Source of the DNA: Apostichopus japonicus
Taxonomy: Eukaryota > Echinodermata > Holothuroidea > Aspidochirotida > Stichopodidae
Direction of reading: 5' to 3'
NCBI RefSeq assembly: GCF_037975245.1
Contig: NC_092581.1
Coordinates: 16,123,303-16,187,302 of the forward strand
DNA length: 64,000 nucleotides
Shown here: piece after piece, positions 23,256 to 35,200 of the stretch
Layout: every line of letters starts with the position of its first letter
How positions within the stretch are numbered: the first letter of the stretch is position 1
Program-made: the position numbers and the translations under genes
Notes under the pieces: generated by a model
Told to the model about the DNA's origin: nothing
The model's input: only the letters and a program-made list of their open reading frames with translations
Database searches by the model: none

Positions 23256-24880
23256 ATTTTTTTTTTTGCATAGCAATTTGTGAGGCGATTCTGGATAAAT
23301 TATTCTCTGAACAAATAACTGCAATGTCAATTTTTTCCCAAATGTTTTGCCAACTGTCAAAAAAAATTGGGGGGGGGAGGGGGGCCAACCCTAATGAAAG
23401 GGTGGCAATCTCCACTTGGAACACCAGGTCTTTTTAAGCATGGTCAATACAAATATGTACCTAAACTACTATACAGACAGTGGTGAGATTGTCTTTAATT
23501 GTGTAGCAGTTAACACTAGTTATGTTCTGGCAGATACTAAATTACATTCATCTGCAGGACTCTCTACAATATAACCTGTGTAAAAGTAAGTTGGCCTGAC
23601 GTTTCGATCCTAGCAGGATCTTCTTCAAAGGCTAAAAGTCATATAAACTGATAGTATTTTCACTACTTGCACAATACTGTAGACCATGATATTCAGTCAG
23701 TGTCTTGTTTGTTTACAATGAAATTAGAAATTTTTACCAAAACTACCGGATGTCACAGAAAGGAATATTATATACCTTCAGACATGCTGAGGACGCTTCG
23801 GCTTGACGCATGAGGCACCCGACAGGTAGATTACGACCATATTCCCTGTTTTCTATTTTCCTTCAGCATTTTTGACGCTATATAGAGCTTAACGCCATAT
23901 CAGTCAAGTTTGGCATTTCAGAAAGCTGAGCGAAACAATGACAAATCCTTCCCCGCAATTTCCGATGGTATATATTACAGCTACTTGTTGACAACTGGTC
24001 TGCTGCCACTTAGCTTTATACGGCACATTTGGGAATCAAATATCAGTCAATAAGAACGAAGATGCCACAAAAAAAAAATAATAATAATAACCTTAGGGTT
24101 GAGAATTATTTTAAAGAATCCATCCTTCCTGGTTGCTTTCGAATTGTAAATATTGTGCGGTTTGGAATAAGATATGATCCAATTTAGTGACCGTATCAAA
24201 ATTTTGTAAAGTTCAAATTGGGAGTGATACTATGTACAATATATACTGTAGTAAATATTCAGTGGGAGTATAAATAGTAATTTATGTTTGAATTTGCATC
24301 CATTATTTAGACAAGTCACTTGACTCTAGTTCAACTTGATGACCTAGTTAACCCATTTTATTGCATTGCTATTATGGGATTTCCTTTTTTGGAAATAAAA
24401 AAATTACTATTTAAAAAGTAATCACCAAATTTACCTGATTTGAACAGTTGCTTTAAATATCAATTGTCTCCCACAAAGCAAAGACAAGAGCAGAAGATAT
24501 TTTATTACTTTGCTCTGTTAGTTTTGCACTGTAACTTAAAATGTTTACGATAGATAATTAGAAGAACAGATTATTAAATTCCTTAAAATCTCTTTCTGGC
24601 TAGATGATCCATCCGGTCCTGCACTTGGCAAGGGAAGACCATCGGATGGATTGACCGGTCAACAGACCCCCACAGACAGAATTAAGCCATCTAGATTAGG
24701 GGTAGATATAGTCAGACCATAAAAAAGGCACTATTGTCTGAGAAAATGAAACTTGAATCAAAAATGAAATTTAGAGAATTTTTTTTCAGTGTTCAGTATC
24801 TGTTTTTTGAAAGTGAAAGCTTCCAAATTATTTCCAGTTTGAGATTTGAATAAAGGACCAACTGCCTAACAGTCTGTTTT
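23256..24880. other. Intergenic with one dispersed hairpin motif
   Basis: At 23593-23635 there is a block reading GGCCTGACGTTTCGATCCTA and then GCAGGATCTTCTTCAAAGG, with inner palindrome GATCCTAGCAGGATC. A diverged copy is at 33189-33232. No gene is seen. Confidence 0.4.
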
Positions 24881-25678
24881 GGTTCCTTGCTGGAAGCAAA
24901 GGAACCTATGCAGTCAGGTTGGTGTGTGTATGGGTGTGTATGGGTGTGTGTGTTTGTGCGTCTGTGACACTTGCCTGGGTCTGCGATAACTCAACAATGG
25001 AGTGATGGATATTTGTCGTACTTGGCTGTGTAGATAAATTAAAGGGAGAAGGTGTGCCCTATTGTCCTTGGCACAGACCATATAAATATTAATGAGGTCA
25101 AACATTAAAATCTTTACATTGCATCTTAATTAACTCTGCAATCTTAAGTTGGATTGCAGTCAAAATTGGTATGCAGGTGATGGTTAATAGCTGGTACATG
25201 TGGGCGTAATTATTTTTTTCCCAACATTTTGTTGGGCTTATTGTGGGGGCAAGTGCATCCAAATTTTAATTTCGACCTCAAATGCATTTTGTAACAGATT
25301 CTTTGGGCCCAAATATGTGGGGCCCATATTCTGGGACCAATTGGGCACACAATTTCTGGGGTTCAATTTTTGAGCCAGTTTGTTTGTGCCAAATATTTTA
25401 GGGACCTTTTAGCCGCAAAATTTTATCGGGCCCAATTTTTTGGGAGGGGCGAAAATTTTAAGATTGCAATAGCTCCACAACTTTAAATCGGATTGTATCG
25501 AAACTTGGAATACAGCTGTTGGATAATACTTGGTACACATGGGCCTAAATATTTTTTTATGGAGTGACAACTTTGGAACTTGCCCATGTGTGTGAAGTTG
25601 ATACTATGCATTCATTTGATCAACTAAGATATATGATGATGACATACAACACTTAAAAATTCCACTAAGAAAGGAACC
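24881..25678 (+). mobile_element. Hairpin-ended repeat element, copy A
   Basis: The left end is GGTTCCTTGCT, two bases, then AGCAAAGGAACC: a hairpin of two near-inverse halves. It is followed by TATGCAGTCAGGTTGGTGTG and a GT-rich stretch. The right end AAGGAACC at 25671-25678 is the inverse of the left tip. The left 50 bp match, inverted, the right end of the 48066-50610 element. Internal text includes GATAACTCAACAA and TATTAATGAGGTCAAAC. No coding capacity. The superfamily is not recognised. Confidence 0.6.
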
Positions 25679-28390
25679 ATAGGGCCTGTTGTTTGTTTAT
25701 TCTATTGTGCAAAGGAAGTAATTCACATTCCCCCTGCAGTCCTTCCCCTGCCCGCCTCTTCCCCACACCCCTCCCCAACCACATCACCACCTGCAACATA
25801 CAGACGGTCTGCATAACTTTACCTGTAATAACTTTCAACTATAAAGACATTTTCTGTTCACTGTGAAAACTACCTCAATAAAATACCTCAATAACAAAGC
25901 TTATTGAAGCCCCTTTGTAGGTTTCGGGGTCACATCTTTTCTTGTCTTTTGACACTTAAAGAAAAATCCTGCACAATTGGCTGCATCTTATGAATCAGAG
26001 AGCAAAAAGCCACATTTTGGCTTACATTCCTGAATGCCTGTAGTTAGACCAACCTTACTTGATAATGGAGGGTATATGGGATAGGTAAAAGTTCTATGTA
26101 TTACAGGGTTTTACTTGTGTGTACTAAACAGATTAAATCACTATAGATATGTGTCACTAGTCTATTTTGCACAAATACCCCCAAAATAGTGACTAGGTTC
26201 TAAGTGGGGTGATGCTACAGCAGTTTACAACGATTCGTAATCCTTCTGTTCGTTATTATTTCAAATTTGATGCACATATCATTTCAACTATGTACATCAA
26301 TGGTGGCTAGGTAAACCATAATACACAATGGTTACTTGTGTACAGTGCTTTACAGATTAATTTAATAAATTTATGTGTCACTGGTCTATAAACCACTTGT
26401 AAATATACAGTACCCCCAAAAATGAATGATTCTTAGTACTGTAGGGCAATTACGACTGTTCTTCATTACTTTCATTTTGATGTGCCTGTACATGTACTGT
26501 ACGTTTCAAACAGACAGATTTTGCAAGACAGTACGATGCAGAGCGTTATTCAGAGTAGTCACTGTGTTAAGTTTCGGGTAACGATCTTGAGGGTTTATAA
26601 ATTTTGTTTAGTGTAATTCATTGAAGTAATATGTACTGAGGATTCCAAAAACTCATCTAAGCGCCTCAAGTTATGTAGCAACTTCAGCCTATATATGCAA
26701 TATTGTGTTACTGCTTTGAAATACCAGATTAACTAATACAGACTTTGGTAAAAACTACCATTTTCTCTTTTATAATATTTCAAATGTCAAATATGAGGTA
26801 AATATTGCCAAGTAGAGGAGGATTAATGCTTGATCATTTGCAAGCACATTTGCTGCATCATTTAACATTGCTACTGTATGGAAGACAAACAATTTGCCAT
26901 GTTAACCTTATCCCTCATATACCAAGTTCCTAACTCGAGATGGTGCTTTTGAAAAGAAGCTACCAAAATTCAGGTACTTCAGGAAAAAGATACTCAGAAG
27001 GAACCTCAATACTTGTCTTAACATTATGTAATCCGGGCAGATGTTCTGAACATTTGCCTTAAATTCTGCTCGGAAATTCCTTCTCAAACAATCTTGGAAT
27101 TGTAACATTTGTATCTTTTCCACATTTCTCAGAGAAGAGGTCCACTCAACCTAAACTTTAACCAGATATTAGAAATAGCAATGTAAGAAAACAACCAGAA
27201 TGGCACGACACTATGTAACACACTATCTGTATATGCTGAATACACTGCAAAAAGAAAATGTAACTTCCAGCAGTTTCAAACCATGTCCTAGGGACACTAT
27301 TTTTGAATGTGTGTGAATTCTGAAATTCTACTAAAACTCTTGAAGTGGTGCCCAAAATACCCCAACAACTATGGTTTACTCTTTTGAAACATAACTTGAC
27401 AAAATATAGCATCTTTTGCAATGGGAATGGACTTGTGTGGCAGTAACAAATGAAAATATTCAGAAAATTTATCATTACTCAATTGCATTCAGGAATGTTT
27501 ATGCAGAACCTTGGTTTGAAGTTTAATCTGTTTCTTATTGGGAAATTTATTCTGTCAAGCTTTTAGTAAAAATTATGTAGACCAAACTTCTGACAACAAG
27601 TTACCAATATTAATGATACTAATTTTTTTTTTATAACAGCAAATTGATCGCAACAAAATAGTTAAACAAAATCAAGCAATCACTGTCACGGTTGAAGTTG
27701 GTAATATTATATCCGAAAAATGGGGTCCTGAAAATGCATGCTTTATGAATGTTATTTTACTAATACCCAAATTTTTGGACAGAGTGATCTAATTTGGATA
27801 TCATCTGTAACTGTAAGACATTTATCTGATCATAAGAAAAAGTCAGGCATAGATCTTGAAACTTCATACATTTGACTATCGGCAGCTTTAACAATTTGCA
27901 TCCTGCTAACTACTTCAGCAACCATATCCTAGACTACTCAAGTTGAACTTGAGGATCTCTCCAAGTTCCAAACTGTACATATAGTACTTAGTCTAGACTT
28001 TAACAGCCTTGTACAGTACTAACAGTTAGTGGTAGTGGACCATACAGTATAGAAGGTAAGGACCATTAGCCTACTCAGTCATACTACTAAAAATGTGACA
28101 AAAAAACATTCATTGTTAAGTAGCTCTAGCTTTACATGTCCCCTGTACGAAAATATGTAGAGCCTGACGCACGAAATATCGTTGAACATTTCGTTACTAC
28201 TGATTACTACTTAATGCAGTGAGTAAAATAACTTAGTACTACAAGTACACTACTGCCAAGTTACTAACCAGTAGGAGTACGCTGAACTAGCCTATTTATA
28301 AATAACAGGTTAGGCCTTGAAGAAACACGGAATATCCAACTTGCAGGTATTCACTAAGTTTTCAAACAAATGTTGAAAAGAAACACGTAC
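25679..28390. other. Intergenic, no gene seen
   Basis: AT-rich sequence with minus-strand ORFs of 71 and 105 codons (26908-27123, 27158-27475) that have no domain. A strong minus-strand acceptor (TTTTCTTTTTGCAG near 27247) is followed by a moderately long open frame, but no gene model could be built. Confidence 0.35.
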
Positions 28391-28445
28391 CGAAAGAGAA
28401 TTTCTGTTCACCGTTCTTGAGAGACGAGTAGTCACTGTAAAACAT
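28391..28445 (-). CDS. Possible first coding exon of an unidentified gene
   Basis: On the minus strand an ATG at 28443-28445 opens MFYSDYSSLKNGEQKFSF plus one base, followed by a donor-like GTACGTG. The peptide looks protein-like and the surrounding 28270-29030 holds AGGCCTA-like words, which also cluster at the DGCR6-KPNA2 promoter. No downstream exon was confirmed and the protein is not recognised. Chance is a real possibility. Confidence 0.2.
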
Positions 28446-29107
28446 AAGACAATCTTTGTCAGTTTTCACCCCTTTAAAGATACTTTCTTTGTTAACGATA
28501 TGCGTGAATGTATGTGATTGGGATACCTGCAGATTTTGTTTATTATTTGCATCAACACTGTTAGCAGCTACCTACGCACATATACGCTATACCAATGCAG
28601 CTTTCACGGGTACAGTATCTGTGTGCGGTCTTGAGTGGCCTTTTAAAATTAACGTCGGTATGAGCTTGGGAAGTGGCGAACGGAACGTCGTATATGAGAA
28701 GGGATGCATGGTAAAGTTGGAATATTGTGCGAAGCAAGATATAAATATATCAAAATAAAAGCCTATAGTCGAAGTACATAAAACTGAAAACATACCTCGA
28801 AACATATATGTGTAATCTGATATAACAAAAGCAGGCCGAGGTTTTAATAGTTTTAATGCAACACAGGAGCAATTTTGTCCGTGTAGCATGAATTAGGGCT
28901 ACAGTAGCCTACTTGCAAACCGGGCTCACTGTACAAGTTCACCACCAGTAAGTAAATTTGATGTAGGTGGTGATGTGAATTGGGAGGCCGAGGGCAAGGT
29001 GATAGGCTAGGTTTATGTATCAAGGTAAATGTCTTCGTTTCCTTCCCAATTTCTCATCCACGTATATATATTTCTGTTACCCTGATTAAACAAAAGTCGT
29101 TACTTAC
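28446..29107. other. Intergenic, no gene established
   Basis: A 100-codon plus-strand frame at 28456-28758 begins with hydrophobic residues but has no ATG at its start and no domain. It is not called as a gene. Confidence 0.35.
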
Positions 29108-29360
29108 AGCTGCCCCCCTTGAGCATATTTTTTTTAAATTTTAATGTTTTTATGATATCGCTAGTATATCCAAAAGAGAAAATGCTAAGATGCAACTTAC
29201 AAGGCCTGGGAAGTGCCATTTCCAGCGATCTGGGAGGCATTTACAGCCAAAATTTTCTTGTACGCTTCGCGCCAATCATGGTGGCGCTACGCTTAGATAG
29301 TTTGCAATGCCAAATCTACAGTTTCGCCCCTCCCTTGGCAAAGTCCTGGCTACGCGCCTG
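29108..29360 (+). repeat. Non-autonomous DNA element, family B, copy 2
   Basis: Homologue of 8010-8295, with an intact right end CCTGGCTACGCGCCTG at 29345-29360. The left terminus is truncated. The 80-codon ORF through it is an artefact. Confidence 0.65.
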
Positions 29361-32277
29361 ACTCCAAGCTTCTCTTGCACAACCTCTCTACCGTGGCTGG
29401 TTATAAGGGATAACTTAAATCAAGTGTATAGTGCATAGTTTGTAATGACATCAATGTTATTTTTAACTGATTTTTTTCACTGCTGATTAGCTGTGAACTC
29501 AGGGACTGACACAGTTTTGAGAAGGTAGTTATGGGAGTTGGACCAATGTTGAGTGGTGTAGAAACTGCCACTACGCTCGCATATAACCAGTGCTCTAAAT
29601 TTATGGAGGGCGAATGTATTGGGGACATGGGGGTATGTTACATCATTTGAACAGTATATAGTGGTTATTAAGGCCAATATGGTAGACCTAATCTGTTAAG
29701 TGTTTTCTTCTGTAATTCACGTACTTCGTTTCTTTGGCAGGGGGTAACCTATTGGAGGAGGGGTCCAGACGGCAGGGTACATTTTCGGGCAACCCATCCC
29801 TCTCCCCATATCATGGCGACGCCGCCCATGAGCTTACAGTACACAATTACAACGTTGAGTCTCCATTAGCACGCCATTCTTTACCAGAAAAATAGCCTCG
29901 GGTTATTCGTGAATTTTTGACATGTTAGAATTAAGATTCCATCATCTGTAAAACTGTGCACATAATTTTACACTGTTTTGGATTCATACTTTTGTGTAAA
30001 GTTGGTCTCAGAAAAAAAGTCTTGTCGGCGTATGCCCGCTCCAAATAAAAAAGCCATCGCCATCGTTTTAACTTGCCAATTACTCAACCGTCATGTTATT
30101 GCAAATGTGGGAGGGATTTATAAAATATAAGCATGGCGTATATTATAGTAGGAACTACTTCCCCGCCCTCGCATTAAAAAAACATCAATTTAAAGTAAAA
30201 ATTTCCTTCAAAAGTGTGGATGCTTCTGACAAGTTTGTCGGCGAATTGAGAACAATTAATATAGTATATCATCTGCACCTAATTACTACACTTTTCAGTG
30301 TAAATGGTGTTAATGCTTGAAGTTTGTGAAGGCGTTGGTGTAAACTTTTGCGACACATCAGAAATGAGTGGGTTTCTGTGGGTAAAATTTGAAATGTCAA
30401 CAATTTTGAAATATTTTCAGCAAATTTACCGGAAGATGGCTTGCTGCATTCAACATTTTTATACCTATCTTTTAAGTACTCACTGTAAACACAGTAAATC
30501 GCAGCTGCATCGCTCTTGATAGAATCCTATGATGTTTTCAATGCATATGCATGTTCTTGCCGAACCCATCTGATGTGGTTGCCATTTTGCTACGTTCAGT
30601 TAGTAAGATTTAGGAACCCCTTGTCCTGACTTTGTAATCGATTTAGCCGGGCCGTGCATTTTAAAAATTTCTGTCCTTATAGCTAGAAGCTGTCCTCAGA
30701 TCCACACATTGAATAGGTCACATTGTTAACCCCTACATATCTTGATTGACCGCAATCACAACTATAAAGCAACAAAGGATTCCTTGGTAAGGTAACTTCC
30801 GCATACTCTAAACAAGGCTTATTTCGTTGTATTGACCTTTCGTTTACTTTACAATCGAAGTGTTTGCGCTTAGTATTAAAGGTGGTAGATTGTATCGTTG
30901 TGTGACGTCAGTTTTTAGTGGCAATATGTACTGTACTTCCGTCGCAAGTACGGTACTAGAGAGGGCTGGTCATTTCTGCGAGTTGAGAAGCCTGTTAAGA
31001 AAAGGGAAGTTCGTTCCGATTTCAGTAGTCGGTTGGAAAACGGTTCACAAGTGCGGGAAAAAAACAAAGAAGAAGGAAAAAACATTACCTGTGATGACAT
31101 CATAGACTACCTATAATGCGATCTACCCCCACCCCCTCCCCCTCCCCCGGAAAAATCGTGGATTTTACCATTTTCCAAAATACGCTACACTGACTCAACC
31201 TTATCTTGTAAATTATAAACACTGATATTGCCGGAGACTAGGCTTGCAACAAACAGTGTGGAATTTTATTGCTCTCTTAAAGATATAAGCGTCACATTGT
31301 CTGCCAAGGGAATACGCCCTTTAACTTGCGTGGCCTTTCCTCGTACTGAATTTACATTTATATCAAGTGTGTTGGTATATATCGCACATGATTTCAACCT
31401 TTTTTTGCAGCAGGTTATGGAAAAGGAAGTACAAGTCAGGCGCTGTTAAAACTTTATCAGTTTCCAAGTTTACAAATGCCGGCTCCCAGACACGACTTTT
31501 GAAATAGGGCATCTCCCAAATGGAGCAAGATTTTTCTGTTTCCTCCTTTCTCCATAAAGATATTTATCCTGGAAGCTGAAGATGGTGGCTATAGGTTCTC
31601 TTTTCCGTATTATAAATATTTGCATCTCCGGCTGTAAAACGAGGTGTCAGGTTATCATACCAGGGATTTCCTATACCGGTTGCTTTTCATGAGATTATAA
31701 GTAATCTCTTACGTCATTTCATATGCGGATTACGTCATAACATCAACGAAAATGCACGACAGCCTAATGCAGGATGATTACAGCTCGTATCGTTTCTACG
31801 AAATTAAAAACACACGAGGCTTGTGTCCTAATTGGGCACGCATTGCAAGTTTTGCTTATCAAAATGTTTATACGTCACGGTGGGCGTTTGGGTGCGTGGG
31901 AGATGGGAGGGCGGAGAGTTGAAAGTCAAGAGGGACAGTGGAGGGGGTAATGGATCGTAGGAAAGGGACACAAGAGGTATTTTGGGCGCCACGAAGTACG
32001 CTACTGGGGAAATCCTATAGTACAAGGTAGGATTTGCAATTGATGAAGTGGAGACCCCCTATAAACGCCTGCGGATAAATAACAAATTTTGATTAGTCTA
32101 TGTTGGAAAGGCCGATACTGTCACCAGGGAGTTGTTATGCTGTCACCAAGGACGAAATGAAAGGGGGGAGGGGGGTAACAAAGAGGATGACTTAATTTCT
32201 TACAACTGCATTATATTCTTCATTAACTGGATCGTGAGTTTATTACTACGTATACTGTTCTCTGGTTGCAATCATAG
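29361..32277. other. Region upstream of the visible GST exons
   Basis: The first coding exon and promoter of the GST gene should lie here or further upstream. I looked for the conserved family start (an FR.W motif ahead of the DGS motif) and did not find it. A C-rich run lies at about 31126-31149. ORFs up to 81 codons show no domain. Confidence 0.35.
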
Positions 32278-35200
32278 CCGATGGTTCAAGTGGATTCAAA
32301 GCTGAGAAGGACCGCTATCATCTCTATGTGTCTCTTGCCTGCCCATGGGCCCACCGCACTCTCATTGTTCGTAAACTGAAGGGCCTCGAGGAGATATTTC
32401 CTTACACTGTGGTAGATTGGATGCTTGGTGAAAACGGCTGGAACTTCACCGATAAGGTACCACTTGCTAAAGCTGTCAGTAATATCCTTTGGTGTATGGT
32501 TCAGTGTTATGGTTTTTAGGATCTGGCTAATAATATATATATCCTTTGGTGTGGATGCGGCGTTGGGTTTTAGGGTCAAGATAATAATGTATATCTTTTG
32601 TGTGGCTGTGGTGTTTGAGTTTTAGGATCAGTATAATAATATATATCTTTGGTGTGGCTGTGGTGTTGGGGTTCCAGGATCAAAATAATATCTATCCTTT
32701 GGTGTAGCTGCAGTGTTTTTGTTTTAGGATCAGGATAATGATATTATCCTTTCATGTGGCTGTGGTGTTGGGGTTTTAGTATCCGGATAATAATGTTTAT
32801 TTTTGGTGTGGCTGTGGGGTTGGTGTTTTAGGATCAGGATAATAAATGTATATTTTTGGTGTGGCTGTGGGGTTGGGGTTTTAGGATCACTGAGATAACT
32901 ATATATGCTGTGCGAGGCTTGGTGGTCAGATATTCACAATATAATGAATATATCAGTATTTTCACTATGCCAGATACTTTTCGGAATAGAATCCAGAATT
33001 ACAAAAAAAGTCTTAACAACATTGCCAGTGACAAACGCACAAACAAAATTTCGGAATACAATATATTCATTGCCAATAGTTCTGATCGATAAAGCCAGGC
33101 CATTGTATGAAATGTAAAGTTTGAAAACTGAAGAGAGAAAACCTGTTAACAAAGTGCTTCTGTACTGCAACATGTAAAAGTTAGAGGGCCTGACGTTTTG
33201 ATCCTGGAAGGGTCATCTTCAGAGGTTAACTGAGACAAAAACAAACTAAGAACACATCAAGAGAAATAGTTGGACAGACAGTTAAACTGGACAAATGAGC
33301 AATGAATAGAGTAAAACTAGACACAACAACCAATGAGAGATAAGATTAAGGAAAGAGCAATGAGAGGATTAAGGGCCTTGGGGATAAACTATGAGGGCTG
33401 TTACAATGGGAGGTAATTACTGTAGTAATGGAGGTAACTAATTAATTATTAATTTTAATAGTAATGGAGGTAATTAGTCAATTGAAATTGAAAACTATTG
33501 ATTTCCACTTCACTATAACATGAACAAAGTGAACATATAACATTGGAATATACAATACAAATACATTCCATAGGAATCAAACAATTGATATATACAAAAT
33601 GTTTTAGTAAATGGAGGTGAAAAGGAAGGAAAGGGGAGTTTGAAGGATAACCAGTGAAAATGGATGGAAAGGATGAGAGAGGCTGGAGGATGGAGATGGT
33701 TGGATGGTGCGGAGGTGTTGGATCCACAAATGTTCTGTACTGAGGTGAACTGTATCGTGGAAGAAAGCAAACAGAAAAATTGATATACACAACTAAACCA
33801 TAGGGGTCAAAACAGGGGCCAGGCAATTATCACAATAAAAACAATAAAAAAAGAAAGAAAAAAGACTACTGATAATAAAATTTTTCATGCAGAGCAATAC
33901 AAAAATTGTTTTTCTATTTAAAGGTAAACAATTGTTTGGAAGGTTACAAAAGTAAAATACAAAAAAAAAAAAAAAAAATCTCATACCCCCCACTTTCATT
34001 TCCTACAGTCCTGCACACTTGGAGTTGGGGTGGGGTCTGTCATGTGCATTGTGAAATGTATGTATGTATGTATGTATTTTAGATCCTCCTGCAAGCAGGA
34101 ACTCGCGAAGAAGCCTCATTGGCTTATCAAAGCCGCAAGCTGACCAAAGTCAGTCTCTTAAGCCCAGGTCACATCTGCGCGATTCAACACGTGATTCAAC
34201 TCGCAATACAATTGAAGGTTGAATCGCATAGTTAGACACGGGTATCAACTTGTTGCGCAATAAAAGTTGCACCGTCGATTTGGGTTGATTTGCAATAGAG
34301 CAATGTCCTAATCAGCCCAACTTCTCAGAAGCAACTTTTCTGATTCGCGTGATTTTAGTTGCGAGTTGAATCGCGTGTTGAATCGCGCAGATGTGACCCG
34401 GGCTTTAGATTCATATTTAACGATTATTTGATTATGAATTGTTAATTGTCAACAACTCTGTAACTGGACGACATACATTACTATTGGGGTGACTCGAACC
34501 GGGGACCTTATGATTGGAAGGCACCGGCGTTAACCACTGAGCTAACACTCCATAGTGTTAAATAGCCATGCAGATTCAAAGTTCTTTGATTTATATTACA
34601 TAGAAAAAAAACTGAATAAGTTTTTGGGAGGGAAATTAGTAAGGAATTTTCTTATGTAACAATCTTTTTGATAATTTCACATTTATTGATTATGTTTTGG
34701 ATTTTGTAGCAGCTGTCTGTGTAACCCTATATGACATGACCTTAATTTTTACAGAAACCAAAGTGTACCTTGGACCCCGTGAATGGTGCCACTTATGTGC
34801 GGGAGATTTACTTCAAGGCAGATCCCGGTGAGTTTTAACTATAACCAAACTCTAGCACTTCCAAAATAATATATCATTGAGGACGGAGGAGGAGAAAAAA
34901 ACAAAACACATAATTAGTGTAACTCCCATATCTTGATAGCTGGTAGTGTTGCCGAGCAATCAAAGTTTTGAAATTAATTCATGTAATTCGGATGAGTTTT
35001 ATTACTCAGACAGTCATGGGGTCCTTCAAGAACATGGGACAATTCTGTACATCTGACTGACTTTTCAAGTTTTTCAATGGTTTTCCACCAGTGCAACAGG
35101 ATAATGATTACCTCAGGGGCCCTACGTGGGAGGGGGGGGGGGGCTAAACTGAGCTTTTGGAGACCATACTAGCGCAATGAGATTTAGTTTCACACCTTCT

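Noticed and set aside
28456-28758. 100-codon secreted-protein-like ORF
   Set aside because: The frame opens without an ATG, the hydrophobic stretch is not a clear signal peptide, and no domain is recognisable.
34490-34556. tRNA-Gly gene on the minus strand
   Set aside because: Boxes are present but the stems do not pair, and the sequence continues into a SINE body with a CATA-repeat tail.
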